A stretch of DNA of 7,406 bases from Kiritimatiellia bacterium (GCA_012961745.1 DTYT01000049.1:1-7406); one strand, 5' to 3'. Shown: positions 1-6,056, numbered from the stretch's first letter. The notes: a model not told the origin generated them from the letters alone. Made by a program: numbers and translations.

Positions 1-205
1 GCCACGGGCCTGGGGGCGAGCCAGCCGTATCCGGAAAGTATCGGCACCCTCTGGTCCGCCGGGTTCCATGAATACGCCTCCCCCCCCCGCGGCCGCCGCC
101 TCCTGCATTCGGATTCTGGGCCATGGATGGGCAGAAGTCCATTCTGCTTTTCATACCCGCATGCGGCCGCCCCCTCTTTTTGAGCTGACCGCTGTCCGGC
201 GTCCG

Positions 206-231
206 TATAGACTGTCGGCATCAGCCGACAG
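206..231 (+). promoter_or_regulatory. TATAGA box abutting a perfect 8-4-8 dyad in the purH leader
   Basis: A -10-like TATAGA (206-211) is followed directly by a perfect inverted repeat: CTGTCGGC (212-219), loop ATCA (220-223), GCCGACAG (224-231). The dyad ends 25 bases before the purH ATG, just before its Shine-Dalgarno. It could be an operator covering the transcription start or a hairpin in the purH mRNA leader. There is no T-run after it, so it does not look like a standard terminator. No good -35 box is seen: TTGAGC at 180-185 would need a 20-bp spacer and CTGACC at 185-190 only 15. The promoter part is weak; the inverted repeat itself is certain. Confidence 0.45.
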
Positions 232-241
232 AAGTAAGAAG

Positions 242-246
242 AGGAG
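242..246 (+). promoter_or_regulatory. purH ribosome-binding site
   Basis: AGGAG, within the purine-rich stretch GAAGAGGAG, stands 10 bases before ATG at 257. It decides this start against the upstream in-frame ATG at 68, which lacks such a site. Confidence 0.75.
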
Positions 247-256
247 CCGTACCCCG

Positions 257-1882
257 ATGAAAGCCAGGCGCGTTGAACGGGCGCTGCTGAGCGTATACGA
301 CAAGTCCGGGATTGTGGATTTCGCCCGGGGATTGGACTCTCTGGGCATAGAAATTGTATCCACCGGCGGTACCGCGCGCACGCTGCGCGAGGCCGGGATT
401 CCCGTCCTGGACATTTCGGAGCTGACCGGCTTCCCCGAGATTCTGGATGGAAGGGTGAAGACCCTGCATCCGGCAGTCCAGGCCGGGATTCTCTATCGCC
501 GGGATGATCCCCAGCACGCCGCTACGCTGCGGAAGCATCAACTCAAGCCCGTGGACCTGGTGTGTGTCAATCTCTACCCTTTCGAACGGACCGTCGCCCG
601 GCCCGAGGGTTCCTTCGCGGAGGCCATGGAAAACATCGACGTCGGCGGTCCCACCATGATCCGGGCGGCCGCCAAGAACCACGCCCACGTGACCGCAGTC
701 ATCGATCCGGAGGACTACCCCCTGGTGTTGGAACAGCTTCGGTCCACGGGAGACACCACCCCCGAACTGCGGCGTCGCCTCGCCCGGAAGGTTTTCGCCC
801 GGACGGCGAAATACGATGCCGCGATTGCCCGCTATCTGTCCGAGCAGATCGGCGAAAAACCTCCCTTTCTGGCGGTATTTGGGGAGAAGGGGGCCGCCTT
901 GCGCTACGGCGAGAATCCGCACCAGAAGGGCTTCGTGTACGCGCGGGACGACACCGTTTCCCCTTCCCTGGTAGCTGCCGAACAGCTCCACGGCAAACAA
1001 TTGTCCTACAACAACTACTTGGACGGCGACGCGGCGCTGGCCGCGGTCGGCGAACTGGCTCCTCAGACCGCGGTAGCGATCATCAAGCACGGTGATCCCT
1101 GCGGCTACGCCACCGGCGAGTCGGTCCGCCGCGCACTGGAATCCGCCTGGGCGGGTGATCCGGTCTCCGCATTCGGCAGCGTCATTGCCTTCTCGCGGCC
1201 GGTGGACGGCGAGGCGGCCCGATTCCTGCAGGACCGGTTCGTCGAGGTGCTGATTGCGCCGGATTTCTCGCCGGAAGCTCTGGAAATTCTCACCCGGCGG
1301 CAGAATGTGCGCCTGCTGCGGCTGGCAGGCGAACCCCGGGCGGCTGAGCGGGGATGGAATCTGCGGTCCATCGGAGGCGGCATCCTGGTGCAGAGTCGTG
1401 ACGCCGCACTCCTCACGCAGTGGATGGTCCCCACCGAGCACGTTTTCCCGGAGGTCAAACGGCCCTTGGCGGAATTCGGCATTCGGGCATGCAAGTACGT
1501 GAAGTCCAACGCGGTGGTGATCGTCTGCGAATATGAACCCGGACAGTTCATGCTGCTGGGCATGGGGGCGGGGCAACCCAACCGGGTGGATGCGGTACGC
1601 AAGCTGGCCCTCCCCCGGGCATTGGAGAACATCGGGCACATGTATGAGGCGGACGCCTACGGCTCCTCTCCACAGGAATTTGCCAATCGCATCATGCGCG
1701 AGGCGGTCCTGGTTTCCGACGCCTTCTTCCCCTTCGCCGACAGTATCGAGCATGCCGCCCAAGCCGGCATCCGATACATCGTGCAGCCGGGCGGATCGCG
1801 CCGGGATGAGGAAGTCATCGCGGCCTGCGACCGCTTCGGAATCGCCATGGTCTTCACCGGCATGCGTCACTTCCTTCACTGA
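257..1882 (+). CDS. purH: Bifunctional AICAR formyltransferase / IMP cyclohydrolase (PurH)
   Basis: Catalyses the last two steps of de novo purine synthesis in the cytoplasm: formyl transfer from 10-formyl-THF to AICAR, then ring closure to IMP. From ATG 257 the protein is 541 residues, slightly longer than typical bacterial PurH (about 510-530). The N-terminal MGS-like cyclohydrolase domain (about 5-150) shows STGGTA (35-40), KTLHP (68-72), NLYPF (105-109), IDVGGP (127-132) and AAAKNH (137-142). These keep the residues matching the human ATIC cyclohydrolase Lys66, Tyr104, Asp125 and Lys137. The formyltransferase domain (about 210-541) has RYGENPHQ (216-223), SYNNYLDGDAA (250-260), catalytic Lys277-His278, SAFGS (304-308), KSNAV (416-420), GAGQPNRVDA (437-446) and the C-terminal FTGMRHFLH. 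All key residues are present, so it should be active. Oddities are AVQAG (73-77), where AVHGG-like sequence is usual, and KHGDPCG (277-283) rather than KHxNPCG. Preceded by a dyad in its leader and followed by a hairpin. Confidence 0.97.
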   Translation: MKARRVERALLSVYDKSGIVDFARGLDSLGIEIVSTGGTARTLREAGIPVLDISELTGFPEILDGRVKTLHPAVQAGILYRRDDPQHAATLRKHQLKPVDLVCVNLYPFERTVARPEGSFAEAMENIDVGGPTMIRAAAKNHAHVTAVIDPEDYPLVLEQLRSTGDTTPELRRRLARKVFARTAKYDAAIARYLSEQIGEKPPFLAVFGEKGAALRYGENPHQKGFVYARDDTVSPSLVAAEQLHGKQLSYNNYLDGDAALAAVGELAPQTAVAIIKHGDPCGYATGESVRRALESAWAGDPVSAFGSVIAFSRPVDGEAARFLQDRFVEVLIAPDFSPEALEILTRRQNVRLLRLAGEPRAAERGWNLRSIGGGILVQSRDAALLTQWMVPTEHVFPEVKRPLAEFGIRACKYVKSNAVVIVCEYEPGQFMLLGMGAGQPNRVDAVRKLALPRALENIGHMYEADAYGSSPQEFANRIMREAVLVSDAFFPFADSIEHAAQAGIRYIVQPGGSRRDEEVIAACDRFGIAMVFTGMRHFLH

Positions 1883-1887
1883 GGATG

Positions 1888-1928
1888 GCCGGTCGGTTGA
1901 CTCGGAGGACAGCGCTCCCGCGACCGGC
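1888..1928 (+). terminator. Imperfect stem-loop just after purH (possible terminator or processing hairpin)
   Basis: GCCGGTCG (1888-1895) and CGACCGGC (1921-1928) form a perfect 8-bp stem starting five bases after the purH stop codon. The 25-base interior can form a second short helix, GGAG (1904-1907) with CTCC (1915-1918). No T-tract follows, so intrinsic termination is not assured; it could instead protect the purH mRNA 3' end. It sits just before a candidate promoter, which fits a transcription-unit boundary. Confidence 0.4.
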
Positions 1929-1939
1929 ACGGAATCGTA

Positions 1940-1968
1940 TTGACTCTGGAGGCTGCCTGGGGGTTAAT
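1940..1968 (+). promoter_or_regulatory. Candidate sigma-70-type promoter for the 2005-4262 gene pair
   Basis: TTGACT (1940-1945, five of six to TTGACA) and GTTAAT (1963-1968, four of six to TATAAT) are separated by exactly 17 bp. The predicted start point, near 1975, would leave a leader of about 30 bases containing the GGGAG site at 1991-1995. The position, after the purH hairpin and before the next gene, makes functional sense. A match of this quality can occur by chance. Confidence 0.4.
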
Positions 1969-1990
1969 GATCCCGAGGGGGAGCACGCGC

Positions 1991-1995
1991 GGGAG
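1991..1995 (+). promoter_or_regulatory. Ribosome-binding site deciding the GTG start at 2005
   Basis: GGGAG lies 9 bases before GTG 2005, and translation from there begins directly with a signal peptide. This is why 2005 is preferred to the in-frame ATG at 1885, which lies inside the purH-distal hairpin. Confidence 0.6.
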
Positions 1996-2004
1996 ACACC
2001 GCAA

Positions 2005-2586
2005 GTGAAACCGGGGGCACTGGCAAGTTGCGGCACGATCCTTCTGGCGGTGATGACGACCGCGGCGCCCCGGGCGGCCAAAACGCATGTCTTCACCGAT
2101 CCGGCCGATGACACGCTGGTGGAGTCGGCCGCGGACGCCTATGACCTGACCAGCGTGGAAGTATCCCGCAGATCGTCGAACGTGATCCGATTTGTTATTC
2201 CCCTGAAGGAAGAACTGCCCAAGACGCCCCCGGACGGTTCGGGATGGAAGGTCTTTCTGGATATAGACGACGATGCGACCACCGGGGACACCTTTATCAA
2301 GGGCATGGGGATTGACGTCTATATCGTGGCTACGTTTGCCGCCGCCCGACGCAAGTGGGAAGCGGTGACCATTCCGCGTATCCCCCGGCTCCAAAACACC
2401 CCGTTCACCATACGGCATTTCCGCGTCAGGAAAACAAGCGTCAAGCTGGAAATACTGAGCCCGGCATTCATTTCGCGCGACCAGTGGAAATTCGTCATGG
2501 AAGTATGGGAAGGCAACCGTTGCGTGGATCGCCTGCCTAACGAGGGGACCTTGCGGTTTCCCCCCGCTCCGGCTACTGGAAGATGA
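2005..2586 (+). CDS. Putative exported protein with DOMON/CBM9-like beta-sandwich
   Basis: Specific function not recognised. Starting at GTG 2005 the product is 193 residues. It begins MKPG, then a hydrophobic stretch (about 5-24) ending in an Ala-rich, signal-peptidase-I-like region near residues 21-25, so export across the inner membrane is likely. A lipobox-like LASC at 6-9 is too close to the N-terminus to be a real lipoprotein signal. The mature part alternates short beta strands. It contains FLDIDDDATTGD (84-95) followed by GIDVYI (102-107), the Asp-rich FxDxDxxxxTG...G.D pattern seen in secreted DOMON-like and CBM9-like folds that bind metal, sugar or haem. That family link is my inference from the pattern. 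One cysteine (C173) remains after signal cleavage. The stop codon overlaps the next ATG (ATGA), so the two genes are probably translated together. Confidence 0.8.
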   Translation: MKPGALASCGTILLAVMTTAAPRAAKTHVFTDPADDTLVESAADAYDLTSVEVSRRSSNVIRFVIPLKEELPKTPPDGSGWKVFLDIDDDATTGDTFIKGMGIDVYIVATFAAARRKWEAVTIPRIPRLQNTPFTIRHFRVRKTSVKLEILSPAFISRDQWKFVMEVWEGNRCVDRLPNEGTLRFPPAPATGR

Positions 2587-4262
2587 CTCCCCCCGAAAAA
2601 GAGACACCTTCCGGCCAGCCTTCGTCTCCGGCCGAACCGGGCAAGTCCGCCGAGGCGAGGGTCAGCCCCCAGCAGGTCCATGAGTTCCTTCGGCTGGCGG
2701 GGCGGGCGATCAGTAACGCCACGTTGTACGGACCGCATCACCCGCTGGCGGTAGCGGCCGCGGATGATTGCTACCGTGCCTTTGATGTGATGATGAAACC
2801 GGTCTCCCGGGTCAACATCAGCATGGCGGAAAAGGACTTGCTGATTGAGGGCAAACCCGCAGACGCCCGCAATCCGTTCATCCGCCTGCTGGCCGACCGA
2901 CTGCGCAGCCTGGAGGTGGCGGGTTTTTCGCTCCTGCGGGGGATGCCGCACGAGGAGTTCGTGCGCTTCATCGAAATCTTGGCCACCCCGCCCCCGGAGG
3001 ATGAAGGTCCCGATGGGCTCCTCCGGCGCATGCAGCAGAAGGACCTGCGCTACGTCCTCGCCGAACGGGTAAGGTATGAACGCGTCACGGAGAGCCAGGC
3101 GGTAGTGGACCGCGAGGAAGAGGAAACCGTGCGCCGCACCCTGCCCATGGTCCAGCAGGTGCTGGCTTTCCTCAAGGGAGATACGGACCGCATGGAAAGG
3201 GAGTCCCTTAAAACCATGGAAAACGCCGCCGATGACGCCGACCGGCTGGCCGAGTTGATCATGGAAGCCGCCGCCGTCCGCCAGCGCGCCACCGGTTTGG
3301 CCCAGGGGGAGACTCTGGCGGATATCGTCATCGGGTGCCTGCGGCGCACTTTCGACGGCCTGCTCGCCACGCGGCACGGTTCCACGCAGAAGGGACGCCG
3401 GATGATCCGCAAGACGCTCCTTCTGCTTGAGAAGGAAATACTCGACCGTCTGCGGGGAGTCGCCGGGGAACTGTCTGCCGCTGAACTGGAAGCCATCTCC
3501 GAAACGGTAAACGACATGGTAGAGCAACTGGACGTGGATTCGCTCGCCGGGGAATACGTAAAGCGAATGTCGGCCCTGAAGAAGGCCGAAGGCCGCATCC
3601 GCCGCTACATCAAGAGGCGCGGCCAAGGGGCTCTTTCACCGGATGACCCCCTGGCCCAATCACTCATGCAAAGCGGACTTTCCCCCGAGGGCTGGTCGCG
3701 ACTGGTCATCAGCACCATCCACCCTTCCGCCCCGGCGGGCACCGAACTCCAGATCCCCAGTGGAATCGGAGCGCTTGCCGCGCTGCTGGAAGAGCTGGAT
3801 GAGCTGATGAAGGCGCCCGAGCGTGGGGCTGACGATCTCCGGCAGGTCATGGACCGTATCGGCACCGAGGTCGAACGCGCCGCTGACCGCACCGAAGCCC
3901 GGATCGGGGAACTGGAGAAAAAGCTCGCCTCTGAGGAGGAAATGCTGATCGGCGTGGAGGAGGCGGAGCGCCAGAAGATTCGGCTCTCACGCCGGGAAAT
4001 GCTGGAGCTGCTGGCCGAGATCGCCCAGGAACTGGCCCAGTCCCTTTCCGCGATAAACTGCGCGGTGGGAATGCTGCTGGCCCGGCACCTTGGAGACATA
4101 AGCAACGATCAGCAGGATGTCCTCCAAGTGGCCGCCCGCTGCGGGCAGCGGCTGGACAGGCTGCTGGCCCGGCTGGTGGAAATTGTGGGGTTGCCCTCGG
4201 GCCTCACCCCGGAAAAGGATCGCGCCTATACCCCCCTGCGCCCCCCGCCCCCTGTAACCTGA
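2583..4262 (+). CDS. Coiled-coil protein with N-terminal helical module and degenerate HisKA-like C-terminus
   Basis: A 559-residue cytoplasmic protein, with no signal peptide or membrane helix seen; exact function unknown. Residues 1-27 are a Pro/Ser/Glu-rich tail. Residues 30-135 resemble the helical module found at the front of some HD-GYP, HEAT-repeat and kinase proteins, with the pattern FLRLAGRAISNATLYGPHHP (35-54), then DLLIEGKPA, LADRLRSLEVAGFSLLRG and a stretch like GVT-EEL-xxFL. Residues 150-345 are charged and helical. A coiled coil runs about 425-475. Residues 471-535 align by eye to a HisKA dimerisation hairpin, but the H-box SHELRTPL reads AQELAQSL (481-488): Gln482 stands where the phosphorylated His should be. 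No HATPase_c domain follows; the protein ends in Pro-rich sequence 21 bp before the dnaJ stop codon. A signalling scaffold or regulator is plausible, an active kinase is not. ATG 2583 overlaps the preceding TGA, and GGAAG directly abuts it, so initiation is probably by coupling. Confidence 0.85.
   Translation: MTPPEKETPSGQPSSPAEPGKSAEARVSPQQVHEFLRLAGRAISNATLYGPHHPLAVAAADDCYRAFDVMMKPVSRVNISMAEKDLLIEGKPADARNPFIRLLADRLRSLEVAGFSLLRGMPHEEFVRFIEILATPPPEDEGPDGLLRRMQQKDLRYVLAERVRYERVTESQAVVDREEEETVRRTLPMVQQVLAFLKGDTDRMERESLKTMENAADDADRLAELIMEAAAVRQRATGLAQGETLADIVIGCLRRTFDGLLATRHGSTQKGRRMIRKTLLLLEKEILDRLRGVAGELSAAELEAISETVNDMVEQLDVDSLAGEYVKRMSALKKAEGRIRRYIKRRGQGALSPDDPLAQSLMQSGLSPEGWSRLVISTIHPSAPAGTELQIPSGIGALAALLEELDELMKAPERGADDLRQVMDRIGTEVERAADRTEARIGELEKKLASEEEMLIGVEEAERQKIRLSRREMLELLAEIAQELAQSLSAINCAVGMLLARHLGDISNDQQDVLQVAARCGQRLDRLLARLVEIVGLPSGLTPEKDRAYTPLRPPPPVT
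4207..4252 (-). other. G-run cluster on the minus strand beyond dnaJ
   Basis: Read on the minus strand, just past the dnaJ stop, are G5 (4252-4248), one base, G6 (4246-4241), four bases, G6 (4236-4231) and, after a 20-base gap, G4 (4210-4207). On the + strand these C-runs encode the Pro-rich end of the 2583-4262 protein. A dnaJ transcript running on would contain a potential G-quadruplex, which could pause or end it. No ordinary stem-loop terminator lies in the 21-bp gap (4263-4283) between the convergent genes. The base runs are seen; the structure is inference. Confidence 0.3.
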
Positions 4263-4283
4263 GTCGGGGCGCGGCGATGGAGC

Positions 4284-5450
4284 TTATCTGCCCAGGGCTT
4301 TCTTGCGCTGGTAGAAGGCCTCCGCCTTGCGGTAAGTCTCATCCAGGCGGCTGATCTGCGACTCACGGAACGAGGATTTGAACTGCGCCAGGAGCCGCTG
4401 TTGCTCGGAGGTGAGACGATCCGGCACCGCCACCTGCACCCGCACGTGATGATCCCCCTTGCGGCCGTCGGCGTGGATCCCCATTCCACGCAGCCGGAAC
4501 ATCCGCCCGCTCTGCGTTCCCGCGGGAATCTTCAACCGGGTGTACCCATGGATCGTGGGTACCCGGATCTCACCCCCCAGCGCCGCGATATGAAAAGGCA
4601 CCGGAACCTCGCAGAAAGTATGCAGGTCGTGCCGTTCAAACAAATCATGGGGGCGCACGTGAATGACCACGAAAAGATCCCCGGGCGGCGCTCCATGCCT
4701 CCCTCCTTCTCCCGCGCGCCGCACGCGCAGCCGCGATCCCGTTTCCACTCCCGGCGGGATTTGGACTTTGATCGTACGGCGGGCCTGAACGCGCCCCTCA
4801 CCCCCGCACCGCGGGCAGGGGCTGCCTACCACCCGTCCGCTGCCGCCACACACCGAACAGGTCTGACGGATATGGATGAAGCCGTTGCCGCGTACTTCTA
4901 CACCGGAGCCGCGGCAATTGGGACACACCCGGGGCCGGGTGCCCGGAGCAGCCCCGCTGCCGCCACAGGCGGCGCATTCCTGCAGCACCGAATAGGACAC
5001 CTCCCGCTCGCTTCCCAACGCGGCCTCCTCGAAATCCACCTCCAGATCCAGACGCAGATCCACGCCGCGATCGGGCGCCCGCCTGGTCCGGGTCCCCGCC
5101 CCCATGCCGAAGAAGTCATCGAAAATGCTGCCCGAACCCCCGAAAGCCTCCATGAACACCCGCAATGCCTCGTCCAGATCCAGGCCCAAGCCCGCCGTCC
5201 CTGCCGCGGCGGCCGCTCCCCCGGAAGTGAACACGCGACGACCGAACCGGTCGTACTGGCTCCGCTTCCTCGGATCGCTGAGGACCTCGTAGGCTTCCGT
5301 AATCTCCTTGAATTTTCCTTCTGCCTCCTTGTCACCCGGATTGCGGTCGGGGTGATACTTCAGGGCCAGCCGCCGGTAGGCCTTCTTGATATCCTCCTCG
5401 GAGGCGTCCCGGCTGACGCCCAGAATCTCGTAGTAATCCCTGTCGATCAC
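4284..5450 (-). CDS. dnaJ: Chaperone protein DnaJ (class A J-domain co-chaperone)
   Basis: Delivers unfolded proteins to DnaK and stimulates its ATPase. From GTG 5450 it has 388 residues, normal for DnaJ. The J-domain (about 4-70) carries HPD at 33-35 in KYHPDRNPGDK. A linker (about 74-118) is rich in Ala and Gly and ends SIFDDFFG (108-115); it is poorer in Gly/Phe than the usual G/F region. Four CxxCxGxG zinc-finger repeats are intact: C159/C162, C176/C179, C198/C201 and C212/C215. Substrate-binding beta domains (about 225-345), including IPPGVETGSRLRV and DLFVVIHVRPH, are followed by a basic helical tail (about 346-388). The frame also offers GTG 5459, forming a GTGA overlap with the grpE stop, but GAGGAG (5464-5459) would then overlap the start codon; it sits 8 bases from GTG 5450, the better start. 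Transcribed with grpE and convergent with the 2583-4262 gene. Confidence 0.97.
   Translation of the reverse strand: MIDRDYYEILGVSRDASEEDIKKAYRRLALKYHPDRNPGDKEAEGKFKEITEAYEVLSDPRKRSQYDRFGRRVFTSGGAAAAAGTAGLGLDLDEALRVFMEAFGGSGSIFDDFFGMGAGTRTRRAPDRGVDLRLDLEVDFEEAALGSEREVSYSVLQECAACGGSGAAPGTRPRVCPNCRGSGVEVRGNGFIHIRQTCSVCGGSGRVVGSPCPRCGGEGRVQARRTIKVQIPPGVETGSRLRVRRAGEGGRHGAPPGDLFVVIHVRPHDLFERHDLHTFCEVPVPFHIAALGGEIRVPTIHGYTRLKIPAGTQSGRMFRLRGMGIHADGRKGDHHVRVQVAVPDRLTSEQQRLLAQFKSSFRESQISRLDETYRKAEAFYQRKKALGR
5065..5083 (+). repeat. 19-bp exact direct repeat, copy 1 (inside dnaJ)
   Basis: CCGCGATCGGGCGCCCGCC occurs here and again at 6445-6463 on the same strand. It contains the palindromes CGATCG and CGGGCGCCCG. 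Here it falls in the dnaJ region encoding RAPDRG on the minus strand. Confidence 0.6.
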
Positions 5451-5455
5451 CGCCG

Positions 5456-6043
5456 TCACTCCTCAGCCCCGGGGTCCTGGGGCCTCTCCGGCCGGGGTGC
5501 GCCCGCGGAGACGACTACGCGCGCTTCCCGCAGCAGCCGGTCGCCGATGGTGTAGCCCCTCCGCGTCTCGGCCACGACCACGTTCTCCGGATGCTCCTCG
5601 GAAGGAATGTGGGCTACAGCCTCGTGCACACGGGGATCGAAATTCCTGCCCACCGACTCTATCGGCCTCACGCCGTACTTTTGGAGAAGCCGCATCAGCT
5701 GCTGATGCACCCGCTGGAATCCCTCCAGGATGGAATCCTGAACCTGATGCTGTTCGGCGGCGCTGATCCCCAGCTCAAAGTGATCCACCACCGTCAGCAG
5801 CTCCAGCAGGAATCCTTCCAAGGCCCGGCGGGATATTTCCGCCTTCTCCCGTTCGACACGCTTGCGGAAATTCTCAAAGTCCGCCTGCAGGCGCATCAGG
5901 CGGTCCTTCAACGCCTTGTTCTCATCCGCCGCCCTCTCCGGAGCGACCACGGTGTCCCTCGCTCCGTGGGCGGCGGACTCCTTCCCCGCGGCCGCTTCAC
6001 GCGGTTCCTTCTCCTCGCGCTTGCTGGATCGGGAAGACGCCAA
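5456..6043 (-). CDS. grpE: GrpE, nucleotide exchange factor for DnaK
   Basis: Releases ADP from DnaK, completing the DnaK-DnaJ-GrpE folding cycle in the cytoplasm. From TTG 6043 the product is 195 residues, a typical length. A charged disordered N-terminus (1-40) precedes the long dimerisation helix (about 41-75) containing LQADFENFRKRVEREK (52-67). Then comes the helical-bundle stretch with LLTVVDHFELGI (82-93). The C-terminal beta domain (about 124-180) has GVRPIESVGRNFDPRVHEAV (124-143) and VVAETRRGYTIGDRLLREAR (156-175), the GrpE signature. An in-frame GTG at 6103 would add 20 residues but has no ribosome-binding site, whereas AGGAGG lies 7 bases before TTG 6043. Its stop lies 5 bp before GTG 5450 of dnaJ. 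First gene of a heat-shock operon driven by the promoter at 6159-6133; dnaK and hrcA are not adjacent. Confidence 0.96.
   Translation of the reverse strand: MASSRSSKREEKEPREAAAGKESAAHGARDTVVAPERAADENKALKDRLMRLQADFENFRKRVEREKAEISRRALEGFLLELLTVVDHFELGISAAEQHQVQDSILEGFQRVHQQLMRLLQKYGVRPIESVGRNFDPRVHEAVAHIPSEEHPENVVVAETRRGYTIGDRLLREARVVVSAGAPRPERPQDPGAEE
5459..5464 (-). promoter_or_regulatory. dnaJ ribosome-binding site inside the end of grpE
   Basis: GAGGAG on the minus strand overlaps the last codons of grpE and lies 8 bases before GTG 5450. This supports 5450 over GTG 5459 as the dnaJ start and implies translational coupling of the two genes. Confidence 0.65.
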
Positions 6044-6050
6044 TTCTCTG

Positions 6051-6056
6051 CCTCCT
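6051..6056 (-). promoter_or_regulatory. Strong ribosome-binding site deciding the TTG start of grpE
   Basis: AGGAGG on the minus strand, within GGAGGAAGGAGG (6062-6051), stands exactly 7 bases before TTG 6043. It is the best Shine-Dalgarno match I noticed in the window. It compensates for the weak TTG codon and argues against the GTG at 6103. Confidence 0.8.

Larger units (their letters stand above)
1..256 (+). other. purH leader region, possibly with the tail of an upstream gene
   Basis: No gene can be assigned with confidence here. The + frame starting at base 1 is open to a TGA at 181-183 (about 60 codons). Its first 27 codons are strongly G/C at third positions, as expected of a coding frame in this GC-rich DNA, so it may be the 3' end of an upstream gene; I do not recognise the peptide. 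A run of nine C residues (80-88) lies inside it, so a length error there could change the true ending. The purH frame is also open upstream to base 2, but that extension (from an ATG at 68) is proline- and arginine-rich, unlike PurH, and has no clear ribosome-binding site. Confidence 0.3.

Noticed and set aside
68..256. 63-residue N-terminal extension of PurH from ATG 68
   Set aside because: PurH normally begins about where MKARRVERALLSVYDKSG begins. The extension is low-complexity, and a good ribosome-binding site precedes ATG 257.
221..1930. 569-codon open frame antisense to purH
   Set aside because: purH is certain from its motifs along the whole length. The antisense translation is low-complexity, Gly/Arg/His-rich, has no recognisable domain, and is a usual by-product of GC-rich codon use.
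1885..2004. 40-residue N-terminal extension of the exported protein from ATG 1885
   Set aside because: It would place the signal peptide internally, begin within the purH-distal hairpin, and ignore the GGGAG site before GTG 2005.
2020..2031. Lipobox LASC in the exported protein
   Set aside because: The cysteine is residue 9, leaving no room for the n- and h-regions of a lipoprotein signal. A signal-peptidase-I-type peptide fits better.
2319..3626. 435-codon open frame antisense to the exported and coiled-coil genes
   Set aside because: It spans two overlapping + strand genes with coherent domain patterns and an ATGA junction; the antisense product shows no motif.
4401..5555. 384-codon + frame across dnaJ and the end of grpE
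   Set aside because: It is a shadow of two well-identified minus-strand genes, rich in His/Pro/Arg with no domain.
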